This document shows, one piece after another, positions 10,260 to 19,076 of a stretch of 64,000 nucleotides of DNA (positions are counted from its first letter, which is position 1; each line of letters opens with the position of its first letter). Source of the DNA: Gordonia soli NBRC 108243 (lineage in GTDB: Bacteria > Actinomycetota > Actinomycetes > Mycobacteriales > Mycobacteriaceae); NCBI RefSeq assembly GCF_000334455.1, contig NZ_BANX01000011.1:1-64000 (forward strand). The letters run 5' to 3'. Made by a program: the position numbers and the translations under genes. The notes beneath the pieces are model-generated. The model was given only the letters and a program-made list of their open reading frames with translations, searched no databases and had not been told where the DNA came from.

Positions 10260-10930
10260 GCGTCGGCACCACCCTTCACTGCGTTGCTCTTCACGGCGTC
10301 GCGGACGACCACGATGCCGCCCTTGCGGCCGGGGATCGCGCCCTTGATCAACAGCAGACCGGCCTCGGCGTCCACCTTGTGGACGGTGAGGTTCTGCGTG
10401 GTGACCTTCTCGTTGCCCATCCGGCCTGCCATGCGCATGCCCTTGAACACGCGACCCGGGGTGGCACAGCCACCGATCGAGCCGGGTGCGCGGTGCACGC
10501 GGTGCGCGCCGTGGCTGGCACCCAGACCGGAGAAGCCGTGACGCTTCATGACGCCGGCGAAACCCTTGCCCTTGCTGGTGCCGGTCACGTCGACCTGCGA
10601 ACCCTCGGCGAAGATCTCCGCGGTCAGTTCCTGGCCGATCTCGAAGTCGGCGACATCGCCGACGCGGATCTCGGCGAGGTGCCGACGCGGGGTGACACCC
10701 GCCTTGCCGTACTGTCCGGCGACCGGCTTGGTCACCTTGCGCGGATCGATGGCGCCGTACGCGAGCTGGACGGCGGTGTAGCCGTCGCGCTCTGCGGTGC
10801 GGAGCTGAGTGATCACGTTGGGACCGGCCTGGACGACGGTGACCGGGACGACCCGGTTGTTCTCGTCGAACACCTGGGTCATACCCAGCTTGGTGCCCAG
10901 GATTCCCTTGCTTGCTGCCTGCGAAGTCAT
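10256..10930 (-). CDS. rplC: 50S ribosomal protein L3
   Basis: A 224-residue protein starting at the ATG at 10930 ([21 protein letters not shown]). The conserved glycine-rich segment near residue 140-160 ([19 protein letters not shown], then [17 protein letters not shown]) approaches the peptidyl-transferase centre. It is the second gene of the S10 operon, 16 bases after rpsJ. An in-frame extension toward 11149 overlaps rpsJ and was discarded. Confidence 0.97.
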   Translation of the reverse strand: MTSQAASKGILGTKLGMTQVFDENNRVVPVTVVQAGPNVITQLRTAERDGYTAVQLAYGAIDPRKVTKPVAGQYGKAGVTPRRHLAEIRVGDVADFEIGQELTAEIFAEGSQVDVTGTSKGKGFAGVMKRHGFSGLGASHGAHRVHRAPGSIGGCATPGRVFKGMRMAGRMGNEKVTTQNLTVHKVDAEAGLLLIKGAIPGRKGGIVVVRDAVKSNAVKGGADA

Positions 10931-10946
10931 GTCTGCAACCCCCGCC

Positions 10947-11252
10947 CTACTGGATGTTGACGTCGACGCTGGCCGGAAGGTCGATGCGCATGAGCGCGTC
11001 GACGGTCTTCGGCGTCGGGTCGAGGATGTCGATGAGTCGCTTGTGCGTGCGCATCTCGAAGTGCTCGCGGCTGTCCTTGTACTTGTGCGGCGAGCGGATG
11101 ACGCAATACACGTTCTTCTCGGTGGGCAACGGCACCGGGCCGACCACACGTGCCCCGGTACGGGTCACGGTCTCCACGATCTTGCGCGCCGAAGCGTCGA
11201 TCGCCTCGTGGTCGTAGGCCTTGAGCCTGATGCGGATCTTCTGTCCCGCCAC
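10947..11252 (-). CDS. rpsJ: 30S ribosomal protein S10 (NusE)
   Basis: A 101-residue protein, first gene of the operon and also a transcription antitermination factor (NusE). The GTG at 11252 gives the usual S10 start, [18 protein letters not shown]. Longer upstream in-frame sequence lacks family similarity. [36 protein letters not shown] is diagnostic. Confidence 0.97.
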   Translation of the reverse strand: MAGQKIRIRLKAYDHEAIDASARKIVETVTRTGARVVGPVPLPTEKNVYCVIRSPHKYKDSREHFEMRTHKRLIDILDPTPKTVDALMRIDLPASVDVNIQ

Positions 11253-11583
11253 GCTGTGTCCTCTTCCGTCAGTTGTTCTCGACAGACGAACACCGCGTGT
11301 CCGATGTCGGCAGCAGAAGCCGACGGGCACATGACCACCCGCGTGAGATTCGGGGATCGACGCTGTTCATCTGTCGTTGTACGTTGGCTCGATCGATGTC
11401 GAACCGGATGGTCTGCCGACTGGGCGGACCGTTTCGCTCCGTCCCCCCGCGGTCGGGCGTGTCGTGGCCGTGCTTCGAACCGAAGGCACGCGTTACACGC
11501 CCATTCCCGGTGGTGGGTCTGGGAGTCTTCGCCTGAACGATGCCGCAGGACAACCTGCGTCGGCCGGTCAAGGCAACCCGACA

Positions 11584-11613
11584 AGTATGCACCAGGTCGG
11601 GGCCGGTGTCCAA
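11584..11613 (-). promoter_or_regulatory. Candidate sigma-A promoter of the S10 operon with a long leader
   Basis: On the minus strand TTGGAC (11608-11613) and CATACT (11584-11589) are separated by 18 bases. A start point near 11577 would give a leader of about 325 bases before rpsJ. No gene-like ORF was seen in 11253-11583. Long leaders fit ribosomal autoregulation, but no specific fold could be confirmed by eye. Confidence 0.4.
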
Positions 11614-11703
11614 ATCGGGCCGGAAGTGCTGATCAGGCACTCTGAGCACGCCGGTGGACCCGACGTCTGCCCCACCGTGACCCGACCGGCCCACCGCAAC
11701 CGA

Positions 11704-11740
11704 CGACGAGGGCCCCGCACAGTGTGCGAGGCCCTCGTCG
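11704..11740 (-). terminator. Hairpin terminator downstream of the secreted His/Pro-rich protein
   Basis: CGACGAGGGCC (11704-11714) pairs with GGCCCTCGTCG (11730-11740), and CGCAC/GTGCG continues the stem inside. It lies 24 bases after the stop codon at 11765 and separates that gene from the S10 promoter region. Confidence 0.75.
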
Positions 11741-11764
11741 AGGCCGGGTCGCGTACGTGATCGA

Positions 11765-12022
11765 TCAGGAACCGAAGGTCGGCGCCCCGAACGGTCCGAC
11801 CCAACGGTCGGGGTGCTGTCGGCGGTGCGGCTCGCGATACTCCGGCGGCGCGGGCCGGAAGGGGGCGGCGGGCGCGACGCGATGATGCTGCGGTTGATGG
11901 TGGGCCGGTCCGGGGTGGTGCGGATCGGCCATCGCCGCACCGGAACCGACCGCGAGGCCACCCAGCACGGCTGCGGCTGCGATGGTCCCGCCGACGGTGC
12001 GGCGGATTCGTGACGACCTCAT
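11765..12022 (-). CDS. Small secreted His/Pro-rich protein
   Basis: A protein of 85 residues from the ATG at 12022. The N-terminus MRSSRIRRTVGGTIAAAAVLGGLAVGSG is a typical Sec signal peptide with cleavage likely after AMA (residue about 32). The mature part is short and rich in His and Pro (DPHHPGPAHHQPQHHR) and ends in aromatic/Gly residues. The histidine content suggests possible metal binding, but this is inference. It is monocistronic with its own terminator. The family is not recognised. Confidence 0.6.
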   Translation of the reverse strand: MRSSRIRRTVGGTIAAAAVLGGLAVGSGAAMADPHHPGPAHHQPQHHRVAPAAPFRPAPPEYREPHRRQHPDRWVGPFGAPTFGS

Positions 12023-12273
12023 GGCTGGAGTTCCTTCCTCTGTCGACATTTCCCGGACAGGGCGGAAAGGGTGACCGCCCCGTCCGGGTCGTGGTCGCCG
12101 ACCCGCGCGTCGGGGGTTACCGGGCCTGCGACGTCATCGACGTTATGGCCGACACCGCACGTCAAACCATGGCGAACACCTGCCGATGACCTGTGAACGC
12201 GCTGTCAGCGCGTGCCGGACACCGACCGACCCCGAGACCGGGGAGGAGTCCCGACGACGTCTCGTCGACAAAA

Positions 12274-12289
12274 CTTACCGAGTAGTAAG
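12274..12289. promoter_or_regulatory. Palindromic operator before the hotdog-fold gene
   Basis: CTTAC-CGAGTA-GTAAG is a perfect 5-bp inverted repeat with a 6-base spacer, ending 8 bases before the ATG at 12298. The size fits a TetR- or GntR-type operator. The nearest regulator gene is the GntR at 12855. Confidence 0.5.
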
Positions 12290-12297
12290 ATCCCTCC

Positions 12298-12786
12298 ATG
12301 AGCTCCCCTGAGACAACTGCAAGCCCCACCTACGCCCTGCGCCGCCGCCTCCCCGACAACGTTCTCGGCCACACCTTGTTCTCACTCGGCATGGTCGCGC
12401 GGGTTCCGTACTTCGGCACCGTGCTGCCGATCGTGGACGAGATGCGCCCCGGGTTCTGTCGCGTGACCGCACCGAAGTGGTTCGGCGTGCATAACCACAT
12501 CGGCACCTTCCACGCGATCGCGGCGTGCAACCTCGCCGAGGCCGCGATGGGGATGTTGATGGAGGCGACCACCCCACGCAGCCATCGATGGATTCCGAAG
12601 GCGATGTCGACGCAGTATCTCGCCAAGGCGACGACGCGACTGACCGCCGAGGCCGAACTGCTGAACCCGATCGACTTCGCCGAGATCACCGAGGGCACCG
12701 ACGTCGTGGTCTCCGTCCGCATCACCGACCGCGCGGGTACCGAGGTCGTCCACTGCGACATCACCACGTGGGTGACGCCTGCCTGA
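12298..12786 (+). CDS. DUF4442 hotdog-fold protein, possible acyl-CoA thioesterase
   Basis: A 162-residue protein of the DUF4442 type, related to hotdog thioesterases. The sequence KWFGVHNHIGTFHAIAACNLAEAAMGMLM corresponds to the hotdog central helix region, with Asn/His near residue 63-65. The second half has the strands TRLTAEAELL and DVVVSVRITDRAGTEVVHCDITTWV. It starts a short gene group with the GntR regulator (68 bases downstream) and the NCS1 transporter, though transcription through all three is not shown. The substrate is unknown. Confidence 0.7.
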   Translation: MSSPETTASPTYALRRRLPDNVLGHTLFSLGMVARVPYFGTVLPIVDEMRPGFCRVTAPKWFGVHNHIGTFHAIAACNLAEAAMGMLMEATTPRSHRWIPKAMSTQYLAKATTRLTAEAELLNPIDFAEITEGTDVVVSVRITDRAGTEVVHCDITTWVTPA

Positions 12787-12854
12787 GGCCACCGGCAGCC
12801 CGAGGCCGCCGCCATCGCCCTGCCCTCGGGCGCCGATCGCCCTACGCTGGCCCG

Positions 12855-13571
12855 ATGACTCCATCAGGCCGCCGCGTGACCGACCGCCTGGCGAGTCAGC
12901 TCGCGCAGACCCGGTCGGGCGATCCGCGCGCGAACGTGCTCTCCGAACTACGCAGGCTCATGCTCTCCGGCGGCGCACCGCCCGGGGCGCAGATCGCGCC
13001 GGGCGAGATCGCCGATGCGTTCGGGGTGAGCCCGATACCGGTCCGCGAAGCGTTGCAGACCCTTGTCGGTGAGGGTCTCGTCGTACATCGGCCGCACGCG
13101 GGGTACCGGGTGTGCGAGTTGTCGTTGGCCGAGTTGCGCGAGATCTACTTCGTACGTGGGGTTCTCGAGCAGGCTGCACTGGCGCGAGCGGTGGAGTTGA
13201 TCCGGTCCGAGGATCTCGAGCTGGCGCGCGCCCAACACCAGGAACTCCTGACCGCCGCGCGGTTCGACGATCGCACCGCATTCCACGCCACCTCGCGGAT
13301 GTTCCACCGGACCCTGACCGCACCGTGTGACATGCCCCGGTTGATGCACATGTTCGAGGCGACCTGGAACCTGACCGATCCGTTCCAGGTCATGCGAGCG
13401 GTCACGGCCGACACCCGACGCCGACTCAACGACGACCACGCCGCGCTCCTCGACGCGTTCGCCGCGCGCGACGTCGATGCCGTCGCGCAGGTAGCCCGCC
13501 TGCACCACGGCCGACTCGAGAGCGCCATCGTGGAGACCGCCGAGAGCCTCAGCGTGCGTCACGAGGAGTGA
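12855..13571 (+). CDS. GntR-family regulator, FadR (FCD) subfamily
   Basis: A 238-residue protein. The winged helix-turn-helix occupies about residues 25-95, with the typical GEIADAFGVSPIPVREALQTLVGEGLVVHRPHAGYRV. The rest is an all-helical FCD effector domain that usually binds small carboxylic acids through a metal. It lies directly upstream of an NCS1 nucleobase/hydantoin permease on the same strand, so control of uptake by the imported compound is likely. The ATG at 12855 gives the usual N-terminus; earlier in-frame codons overlap the preceding gene in another frame. Confidence 0.85.
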   Translation: MTPSGRRVTDRLASQLAQTRSGDPRANVLSELRRLMLSGGAPPGAQIAPGEIADAFGVSPIPVREALQTLVGEGLVVHRPHAGYRVCELSLAELREIYFVRGVLEQAALARAVELIRSEDLELARAQHQELLTAARFDDRTAFHATSRMFHRTLTAPCDMPRLMHMFEATWNLTDPFQVMRAVTADTRRRLNDDHAALLDAFAARDVDAVAQVARLHHGRLESAIVETAESLSVRHEE

Positions 13572-13650
13572 CGTCGTCCGGGACACGGACGCGCCCGAAT
13601 ATATCGGTGCGGTGATTCCTCGGTAACACGATCTTCCTAGGTTGCTGTCC

Positions 13651-13666
13651 ATCAGATTTCACTGAT
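13651..13666. promoter_or_regulatory. Inverted repeat upstream of the NCS1 permease
   Basis: ATCAG-ATTTCA-CTGAT lies 20 bases before the permease ATG at 13687. It is a candidate operator for the GntR regulator encoded just upstream. Confidence 0.35.
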
Positions 13667-13686
13667 CGAGAGCACGGGAGTATTCG

Positions 13687-15258
13687 ATGTCCGAACCAAC
13701 GGCGGAGACCGTCACCGCGACAGCCCATCACAGCGTCGCCGGAGAGAGCGTCATCAAACCGGGCTACCACCCGAGCCTCACCAACTCGGACCTCGCTCCC
13801 CTGCGCGAGCAGAAGTGGACCTGGTACAACATCTTCGCCTTCTGGATGTCGGACGTGCACAGCGTCGGCGGATACGTCTTCGCCGGCAGTCTGTTCGCAC
13901 TCGGCATCTCCGCATGGCAGGTCCTGGTGGCGTTGCTGATCGGCATCGTCGCCGTCAACCTCCTCTGCAACCTTGTGGCCAAGCCGTCCCAACTCGCCGG
14001 CGTCCCGTACCCGGTGACCACCCGGGTCGCCTTCGGTGTGAAGGGTGCGAACATCCCGGCGATCATCCGTGGTCTGATCGCGGTGGCCTGGTACGGGATT
14101 CAGACCTACCTTGCATCCGTGGCGTTCGGTCTCCTGGCCCTGAAATTCTGGCCGAGCCTCGAGAAGTACGGCGACGTCGATCAATACGGCTTCCTCGGGC
14201 TGAGTCTGTTGGGATGGGCGGGCTTCATCCTGATGTGGGTACTGCAGGCCCTTGTCTTCTGGAACGGCATGGAGACCATCCGCCGGTTCATCGACTTCTG
14301 CGGGCCCGCCGTGTATGTCGTGATGGTCGTACTGGCCGGCTATCTGATCTACCGGGCAGGCTGGGACAACGTCAGCTTCGATCTGTCCGCGGGCGAGCCG
14401 TTGACGGGCTGGGCGTCGGTGACCTCGATGATCAGTGCGATCGCGCTCGTGGTCTCGTACTTCTCCGGTCCGATGCTCAATTTCGGCGACTTCTCGCGGT
14501 ACGGCCGGACCTTCGGCGAGGTGAAGAAGGGCAACTTCTGGGGGTTGCCGGTGAACTTCCTGTTCTTCTCGATCCTGGTGGTGTGCACGGTGTCCGCGGG
14601 CGCCACGGTCATCGGTACCGACGACGACGGCAACATCATCACCGACCCCGTCCACATCGTCGACCGCATCGACAACACGACCGCCGCGGTCCTCGGCGTG
14701 CTCACCTTCGCGATCGCCACCATCGGCATCAACATCGTCGCGAACTTCGTCTCGCCCGCCTTCGATTTCTCGAATGTCGCACCGACCAAGATCAGTTGGC
14801 GGACAGGCGGGATGATCGCCGCGGTGGGCTCGGTCCTGATCACGCCGTGGAATCTGTTCAACAACCCCGACGCGATCCACTACACGCTGGACACGTTGGG
14901 AGCGGTGATCGGCCCACTGTTCGGCATCCTCATCGTCGACTTCTACCTCGTGAAGAGACAGAAGATCGTCGTCGACGACCTGTTCAGCACCGATCCCGGC
15001 AAAACGTATTCCTATCGTAACGGGTGGAACCCCGTCGCCGTCATCGCGGTGATCGTCGGCTCGGTCGTGCCGATCTGCGTGGTCGTGTGGGGTACCGCCT
15101 ACCAGGCGAGCTTCACCTGGTTCATGGGAGCCGCGGTGGGCGCTGCCGCCTACTGGCTGGGTATGCGATTCGCCCCGACCGGCTTCGTCTACGCCACCGG
15201 CGAGGTACCGACCGCGACGCCGACGGCCGACGACACCCTCGAGCCGACGATCGCCTGA
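13687..15258 (+). CDS. NCS1-family nucleobase/hydantoin/allantoin:cation symporter
   Basis: A 523-residue inner-membrane transporter with about twelve hydrophobic segments. NSDLAPLREQKWTWYNIFAFWMSDVHSVGGYVFAGSLFALG is the classic NCS1 N-terminal signature, and further conserved stretches include PYPVTTRVAFGVKGANIPAIIRG and NIVANFVSPAFDFSN. NCS1 members import purines, pyrimidines, allantoin, hydantoins or thiamine-like compounds with H+ or Na+. The substrate cannot be assigned, as no catabolic enzyme is adjacent. It is preceded by a GntR regulator and followed by a strong terminator. Confidence 0.9.
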   Translation: MSEPTAETVTATAHHSVAGESVIKPGYHPSLTNSDLAPLREQKWTWYNIFAFWMSDVHSVGGYVFAGSLFALGISAWQVLVALLIGIVAVNLLCNLVAKPSQLAGVPYPVTTRVAFGVKGANIPAIIRGLIAVAWYGIQTYLASVAFGLLALKFWPSLEKYGDVDQYGFLGLSLLGWAGFILMWVLQALVFWNGMETIRRFIDFCGPAVYVVMVVLAGYLIYRAGWDNVSFDLSAGEPLTGWASVTSMISAIALVVSYFSGPMLNFGDFSRYGRTFGEVKKGNFWGLPVNFLFFSILVVCTVSAGATVIGTDDDGNIITDPVHIVDRIDNTTAAVLGVLTFAIATIGINIVANFVSPAFDFSNVAPTKISWRTGGMIAAVGSVLITPWNLFNNPDAIHYTLDTLGAVIGPLFGILIVDFYLVKRQKIVVDDLFSTDPGKTYSYRNGWNPVAVIAVIVGSVVPICVVVWGTAYQASFTWFMGAAVGAAAYWLGMRFAPTGFVYATGEVPTATPTADDTLEPTIA

Positions 15259-15302
15259 GGCTCACTGGTGCCGTACCTCCGCGCATGGTCCTGACCGCAG
15301 CG

Positions 15303-15345
15303 TGAGCGCGAGGCCGCGACGATTATTGTCGTGGCCTCGCGCTCA
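15303..15345 (+). terminator. Hairpin terminator after the NCS1 permease
   Basis: TGAGCGCGAGGCC (15303-15315) pairs perfectly with GGCCTCGCGCTCA (15333-15345), with CGAC/GTCG extending the stem. It lies 45 bases after the permease stop codon. Confidence 0.8.
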
Positions 15346-15485
15346 GCTGTGATCGGTGACCGAGTCCACCGACCCGTCGAAAAGATTTCCGGATTTCTCC
15401 CGCCGACATGTCGAGAATGAGATGTCGGCTCCGTCCCAGGGGTACGAGCGGCCGACAGGGTCGCGTGAGTACAAGGGAGATGACC

Positions 15486-15890
15486 ATGAAGTACCTGATG
15501 CTGAAGCACTACCGCGGCGCACCGGAGGCGGTCAACGACGTCCCGATGGACCAGTGGGCACCCGACGAGGTCGACGCTCATCTGCAGTACATGGCCGACT
15601 TCGCCGACCGTCTGCAGGAGACAGGTGAGTTCGTCGATTCGCAGGCACTGTCGGCCCACGGCGCCTGGGTGCGCCACGACGGCGTCGGACGGCCGCCGGT
15701 CACCGACGGTCCGTTCGCCGAGACCAAGGACCTCATCGCCGGCTGGATGATCATCGATGTCGACTCGTGGGACCGCGCAGTCGAACTCGCAGGCGAACTG
15801 TCCGCGGCCCCGGGTGCGGGCGGCAAGCCCATCCACGAGTGGCTGGAGGTGCGACCGTTCATGACCGCACCCCCCTTGGTCACCGAGTGA
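15486..15890 (+). CDS. YCII/DGPF domain protein
   Basis: A 134-residue protein of the YCII-related (DGPF) family with a ferredoxin-like fold. The motif VTDGPFAETKDLIAGWMIIDVDSW is diagnostic. The ATG at 15486 follows AAGGGAG by 6 bases. It overlaps the next gene, an ECF sigma factor of the type (ECF42) that is usually encoded beside DGPF proteins; a regulatory relationship is suspected for that group but its mechanism is unsettled. Confidence 0.85.
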   Translation: MKYLMLKHYRGAPEAVNDVPMDQWAPDEVDAHLQYMADFADRLQETGEFVDSQALSAHGAWVRHDGVGRPPVTDGPFAETKDLIAGWMIIDVDSWDRAVELAGELSAAPGAGGKPIHEWLEVRPFMTAPPLVTE

Positions 15891-17032
15891 ACGACGCCCT
15901 GCTGCGGGAACTGGTCCCCGCGGTGATCGGTGTCCTCGTCCGGCGCGGAGCAGATTTCGCGTCGGCCGAGGACGCCGTCCAGGAAGCGCTGATCAGCGCG
16001 CTCGAGACGTGGGACGCCGACGGGCCCGACGATCCGAAGGGATGGTTGATCGCGGTCGCATGGCGCAAGTTCGTCGACGCTGCCAGGTCGGCGACGTCAC
16101 GACGAGGACGCGAGGCCGTCGTCGACGCCGAGCCACCGCCGGGACCGGCACCGGCCACAGACGACACATTGCACCTCTACTTCCTCTGCGCACATCCGAC
16201 ACTGTCACCGAGTGCCGCTGCAGCACTGACGCTCCGGGCCGTGGGAGGCTTGACGACCCGACAGATCGCCGAGGCCTACCTGGTACCCGAGGCGACGATG
16301 GCCCAGCGGATCAGTCGGGCGAAACGTCGACTCTCGGGCGAGTCACTCGACCGCCCCGGCGACCTCGACACCGTGCTCCGCGTGCTGTACCTGGTGTTCA
16401 ACGAGGGCTACGGCGGCGACGTCGACCTCGCCGCCGAGGCGATCAGGCTCACCCGTCAACTGGACTCTGTCACCGATGATCCCGAGGTCGCCGGGCTCCA
16501 CGCGCTGATGCTCCTGCATCACGCGCGACGGGATGCGCGAACCGGTCCGGGCGGTCGGCTAGTCCCGCTCGACGAACAGGACCGCTCGCGGTGGGACCGG
16601 CAGTCGATCGCACAGGGAGTCGGAATACTGCAGGGCGCATTGGCGCGGGATCAACTCGGTGAATACCAGGCACAGGCGGCGATCGCCGCACTCCATGCCG
16701 ATGCGCCGACGGCGGCGGAGACCGACTGGGTGCAGATCGTCGAATGGTATGACGAGTTGCTGGGGATCACCGGGAGCCCGGTCGTCCGGCTCAATCGCGC
16801 GGTCGCGGTGGGTGAGGCGGACGGTGCACGCGCGGGGCTGGCCGCACTGTCCGAGGTCGACGATGACGTCCCACGCCGTGCCGCCGTTGCCGCCCACTTG
16901 CACGAACGCGACCAAGATCTCGATCGCGCAGCCGACCTCTACGTGGCGGCAGCGGCAGCGGCCACCGCGAGCGCCGAGCGCGACCACCTCACCCGCCAGG
17001 CAGCCCGACTCCGCTCGCGGAACGCGCCATGA
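15887..17032 (+). CDS. ECF sigma factor, ECF42/DUF6596 type
   Basis: A 381-residue protein from a GTG at 15887 whose bases overlap the stop of the DGPF gene (GTGA), implying coupled translation. Sigma region 2 is at about residues 8-70 (FASAEDAVQEALISALETW, PKGWLIAVAWRKFVDAAR) and region 4 at about 100-155 (LSPSAAAALTLRAVGGLTTRQIAEAYLVPEATMAQRISRAKRRL). A long C-terminal extension (about 160-381) with TPR-like helices and LVFNEGYGG replaces an anti-sigma gene, as is typical of ECF42. It would direct RNA polymerase to an unknown promoter set. Confidence 0.9.
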   Translation: MNDALLRELVPAVIGVLVRRGADFASAEDAVQEALISALETWDADGPDDPKGWLIAVAWRKFVDAARSATSRRGREAVVDAEPPPGPAPATDDTLHLYFLCAHPTLSPSAAAALTLRAVGGLTTRQIAEAYLVPEATMAQRISRAKRRLSGESLDRPGDLDTVLRVLYLVFNEGYGGDVDLAAEAIRLTRQLDSVTDDPEVAGLHALMLLHHARRDARTGPGGRLVPLDEQDRSRWDRQSIAQGVGILQGALARDQLGEYQAQAAIAALHADAPTAAETDWVQIVEWYDELLGITGSPVVRLNRAVAVGEADGARAGLAALSEVDDDVPRRAAVAAHLHERDQDLDRAADLYVAAAAAATASAERDHLTRQAARLRSRNAP

Positions 17033-17095
17033 ACACCCTGTTCACGCACTCCTGCAACCGGTCTCCCCTCCGAGGCCGTCCGCACCGGCTCGATG

Positions 17096-18313
17096 TCAGT
17101 CCGAGATCTTCACGTTGCGCGCCGCCTGCAACGCGGCGATCGCCTGCGGGATGAGAGCCAACCCCAGCACGGCCATCGCGACGGTCCACGATCCCGACAC
17201 GTCGTGGACCGCGCCGATCAGGATCGGCCCGACTGCTGCGGCAAGGTATCCGATCGACTGCGCCATCCCCGACACCTGGCTGGTCTGTGCGGCGTCCCTG
17301 CTGCGCAAGACCATGAAGAGCAGCGACAGGCTGATCGCCGCACCAGGTCCCGACATCACGCATGCGGCCCAGAACCCCGGCCAGACGTCGGTGGCGACCA
17401 GACCGATGAAGCCGACCGCACAGACCGCGGTGACGATCAGCGTGACCACCCGCTGATCGGCGAATCGACCCGCGATGATCGGGGTCACCAACGACATCGT
17501 CAGCGAGACCACCTGCGCGGTCGCGAGAACTGCTCCCGCATGCAACGACGTCATCCCGTACTCGTCGACGAGGTACTGCGGCAGCCATGCGGTGAAAGTG
17601 TAGAAGATCAACGACTGTGCACCCATGAAGATGGTGATCGCCCAGGCGATCCGGTTACGCAGCAACGATTCCGCAGATGCCGGCGCCGTCATCCGGTGCA
17701 TCCGACGCACCTGCGGCAGCCATACGACGATTCCGACGACCGCGAGCAGCCCCCAGCTCGCCAGCGCGAGGCGCCAGTCCCCGCCGAGTGCGTTCGCAAT
17801 CGGCACCGTGGCCCCCGACGTGACCGCGGCACCGCCCGACAGCGTCATCGAGTAGAACCCGGTCATCAAGCCGGATCGATGTGCGAAGTCCCGCTTGATC
17901 AGCGCCGGCAGGACGACGTTGCAGACGCCGATCGCCGCGCCGATGATCGCCGACCCGACGAAGAGTGGGATCGCCGACGGCACGAGACGCAGCGCGATCC
18001 CGCCCACCAGCACGACGAGTGCGCCGAAGATGGTGCGCTCGATGCCGAATCGCGCGGCAAGCCTCGGGGCGACCGGCGCGCTGAGGCCGAAGAACAGCAC
18101 GGGAAGGGTCGTGAGCAGCCCGGCGACCGCCGAGCTGAAGCCCTCATCCGCGGTGATGTCGCCGATCAGCGGCGCGACCGACACCACCCCGGGCCGGAGA
18201 TTGGCCGCCACGACCATGATGCCGATGGCCGCCACCACAGCCGCGAGTCCCCGCGGGGCCGTCGTCCCCGGGCCCGGATGGTGTCCGTGGGTCTGCGCTT
18301 CTGCCGTGGTCAC
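17096..18313 (-). CDS. MFS transporter, CynX/NimT type
   Basis: A 405-residue membrane protein with about twelve transmembrane helices. The N-terminal region AANLRPGVVSVAPLIGDI and the paired domains match the CynX/NimT branch of the major facilitator superfamily (cyanate or 2-nitroimidazole-related exporters). It starts with a GTG at 18313 that overlaps the stop of the GntR gene (GTGA), so regulator and transporter form one unit. The substrate is not predictable from sequence. It converges with the sigma-factor gene across a 63-base gap. Confidence 0.88.
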   Translation of the reverse strand: MTTAEAQTHGHHPGPGTTAPRGLAAVVAAIGIMVVAANLRPGVVSVAPLIGDITADEGFSSAVAGLLTTLPVLFFGLSAPVAPRLAARFGIERTIFGALVVLVGGIALRLVPSAIPLFVGSAIIGAAIGVCNVVLPALIKRDFAHRSGLMTGFYSMTLSGGAAVTSGATVPIANALGGDWRLALASWGLLAVVGIVVWLPQVRRMHRMTAPASAESLLRNRIAWAITIFMGAQSLIFYTFTAWLPQYLVDEYGMTSLHAGAVLATAQVVSLTMSLVTPIIAGRFADQRVVTLIVTAVCAVGFIGLVATDVWPGFWAACVMSGPGAAISLSLLFMVLRSRDAAQTSQVSGMAQSIGYLAAAVGPILIGAVHDVSGSWTVAMAVLGLALIPQAIAALQAARNVKISD

Positions 18314-18987
18314 CGCGCCACCTGTTCTGCGTCGTCGAGATAGTCCTGCACCGCCGCCCGCGCCCGATGCGGATCGTGCGCGGCGATCGCCTCCACCACG
18401 TCCCGGTGCCCACGTGGGTGTTCACGCCGATCCAGCGAGAGAGCCAACACCGCCGGGTGTCCGCGCGCGATCACCTCGGAGATCCCGCCGTACAGTTCGA
18501 TCAGCAACGGGTTGTCCGATGCCGCAACCAATCCGGCGTGAAAGGCGATGTCCGCGCGCCCGTAGCCATCGAGGTCGTCGGCCTCGATGGCGCGTTCCGC
18601 CGCAACGAGCAGCTCACGCAGCCCGTCGACGACATCCGCGCTCGCCCGCTCCGCCGCCGCGGCCGCCGCCTCGCCCTCCAAGGCCCGCCGGACCTCGAAC
18701 AACTGCCGTGCCTCGGTGGGCGGGGCACAGCGCTCGATCATCCCGGCGAGCGCACTCCGGCTGCGGACATAGGTACCGTCACCGCGTCGCGGTACGAGCA
18801 TGCCTGCGTGTTCGAGTGCACGCACCGCCTCGCGAATCGTGTTGCGGCCCACGCCGAATTCCGCGACCAGCTCCGGTTCGGCCGGGATGCGTCCACCGAC
18901 CGCCCAGGTCCCGTCCGCGATGAGGCTGCGCATCCGGTCGACGACGAGTTCGCTGGTCCGCGGGGGCGGACTTATCGAGTGCGTCAT
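18310..18987 (-). CDS. GntR-family regulator, FadR (FCD) subfamily
   Basis: A 225-residue protein. The winged helix-turn-helix spans about residues 8-76 (RIPAEPELVAEFGVGRNTIREAVRALEHAGMLVPRRGDGTYV). The FCD domain follows (LFEVRRALEGEAAAAAAERA, ADIAFHAGLVAASDNPLLIELY), with His/Asp residues that usually ligate metal. It is the first gene of a two-gene operon with an MFS transporter. A palindrome 12 bases upstream of its ATG suggests autoregulation. Confidence 0.88.
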   Translation of the reverse strand: MTHSISPPPRTSELVVDRMRSLIADGTWAVGGRIPAEPELVAEFGVGRNTIREAVRALEHAGMLVPRRGDGTYVRSRSALAGMIERCAPPTEARQLFEVRRALEGEAAAAAAERASADVVDGLRELLVAAERAIEADDLDGYGRADIAFHAGLVAASDNPLLIELYGGISEVIARGHPAVLALSLDRREHPRGHRDVVEAIAAHDPHRARAAVQDYLDDAEQVAR

Positions 18988-18998
18988 GAGATTGAACC

Positions 18999-19014
18999 TA
19001 ACATCCCATGTTTA
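18999..19014. promoter_or_regulatory. Candidate autoregulatory operator of the GntR/MFS operon
   Basis: AACAT-CCC-ATGTT (19000-19012) is a perfect inverted repeat immediately upstream of the GntR start codon at 18987. Its position would let the regulator block its own transcription or translation start. Confidence 0.45.
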
Positions 19015-19076
19015 CCCGGAGAAGTCGCCATGGTTCAGATCACAACCGGTCGCGCCGTCGGTCCGGTTGCTGCGGT

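Noticed and set aside
11765-12049. Ribosomal operon leader peptide
   Set aside because: It has a signal peptide, its own terminator at 11704-11740 and lies beyond the S10 promoter.
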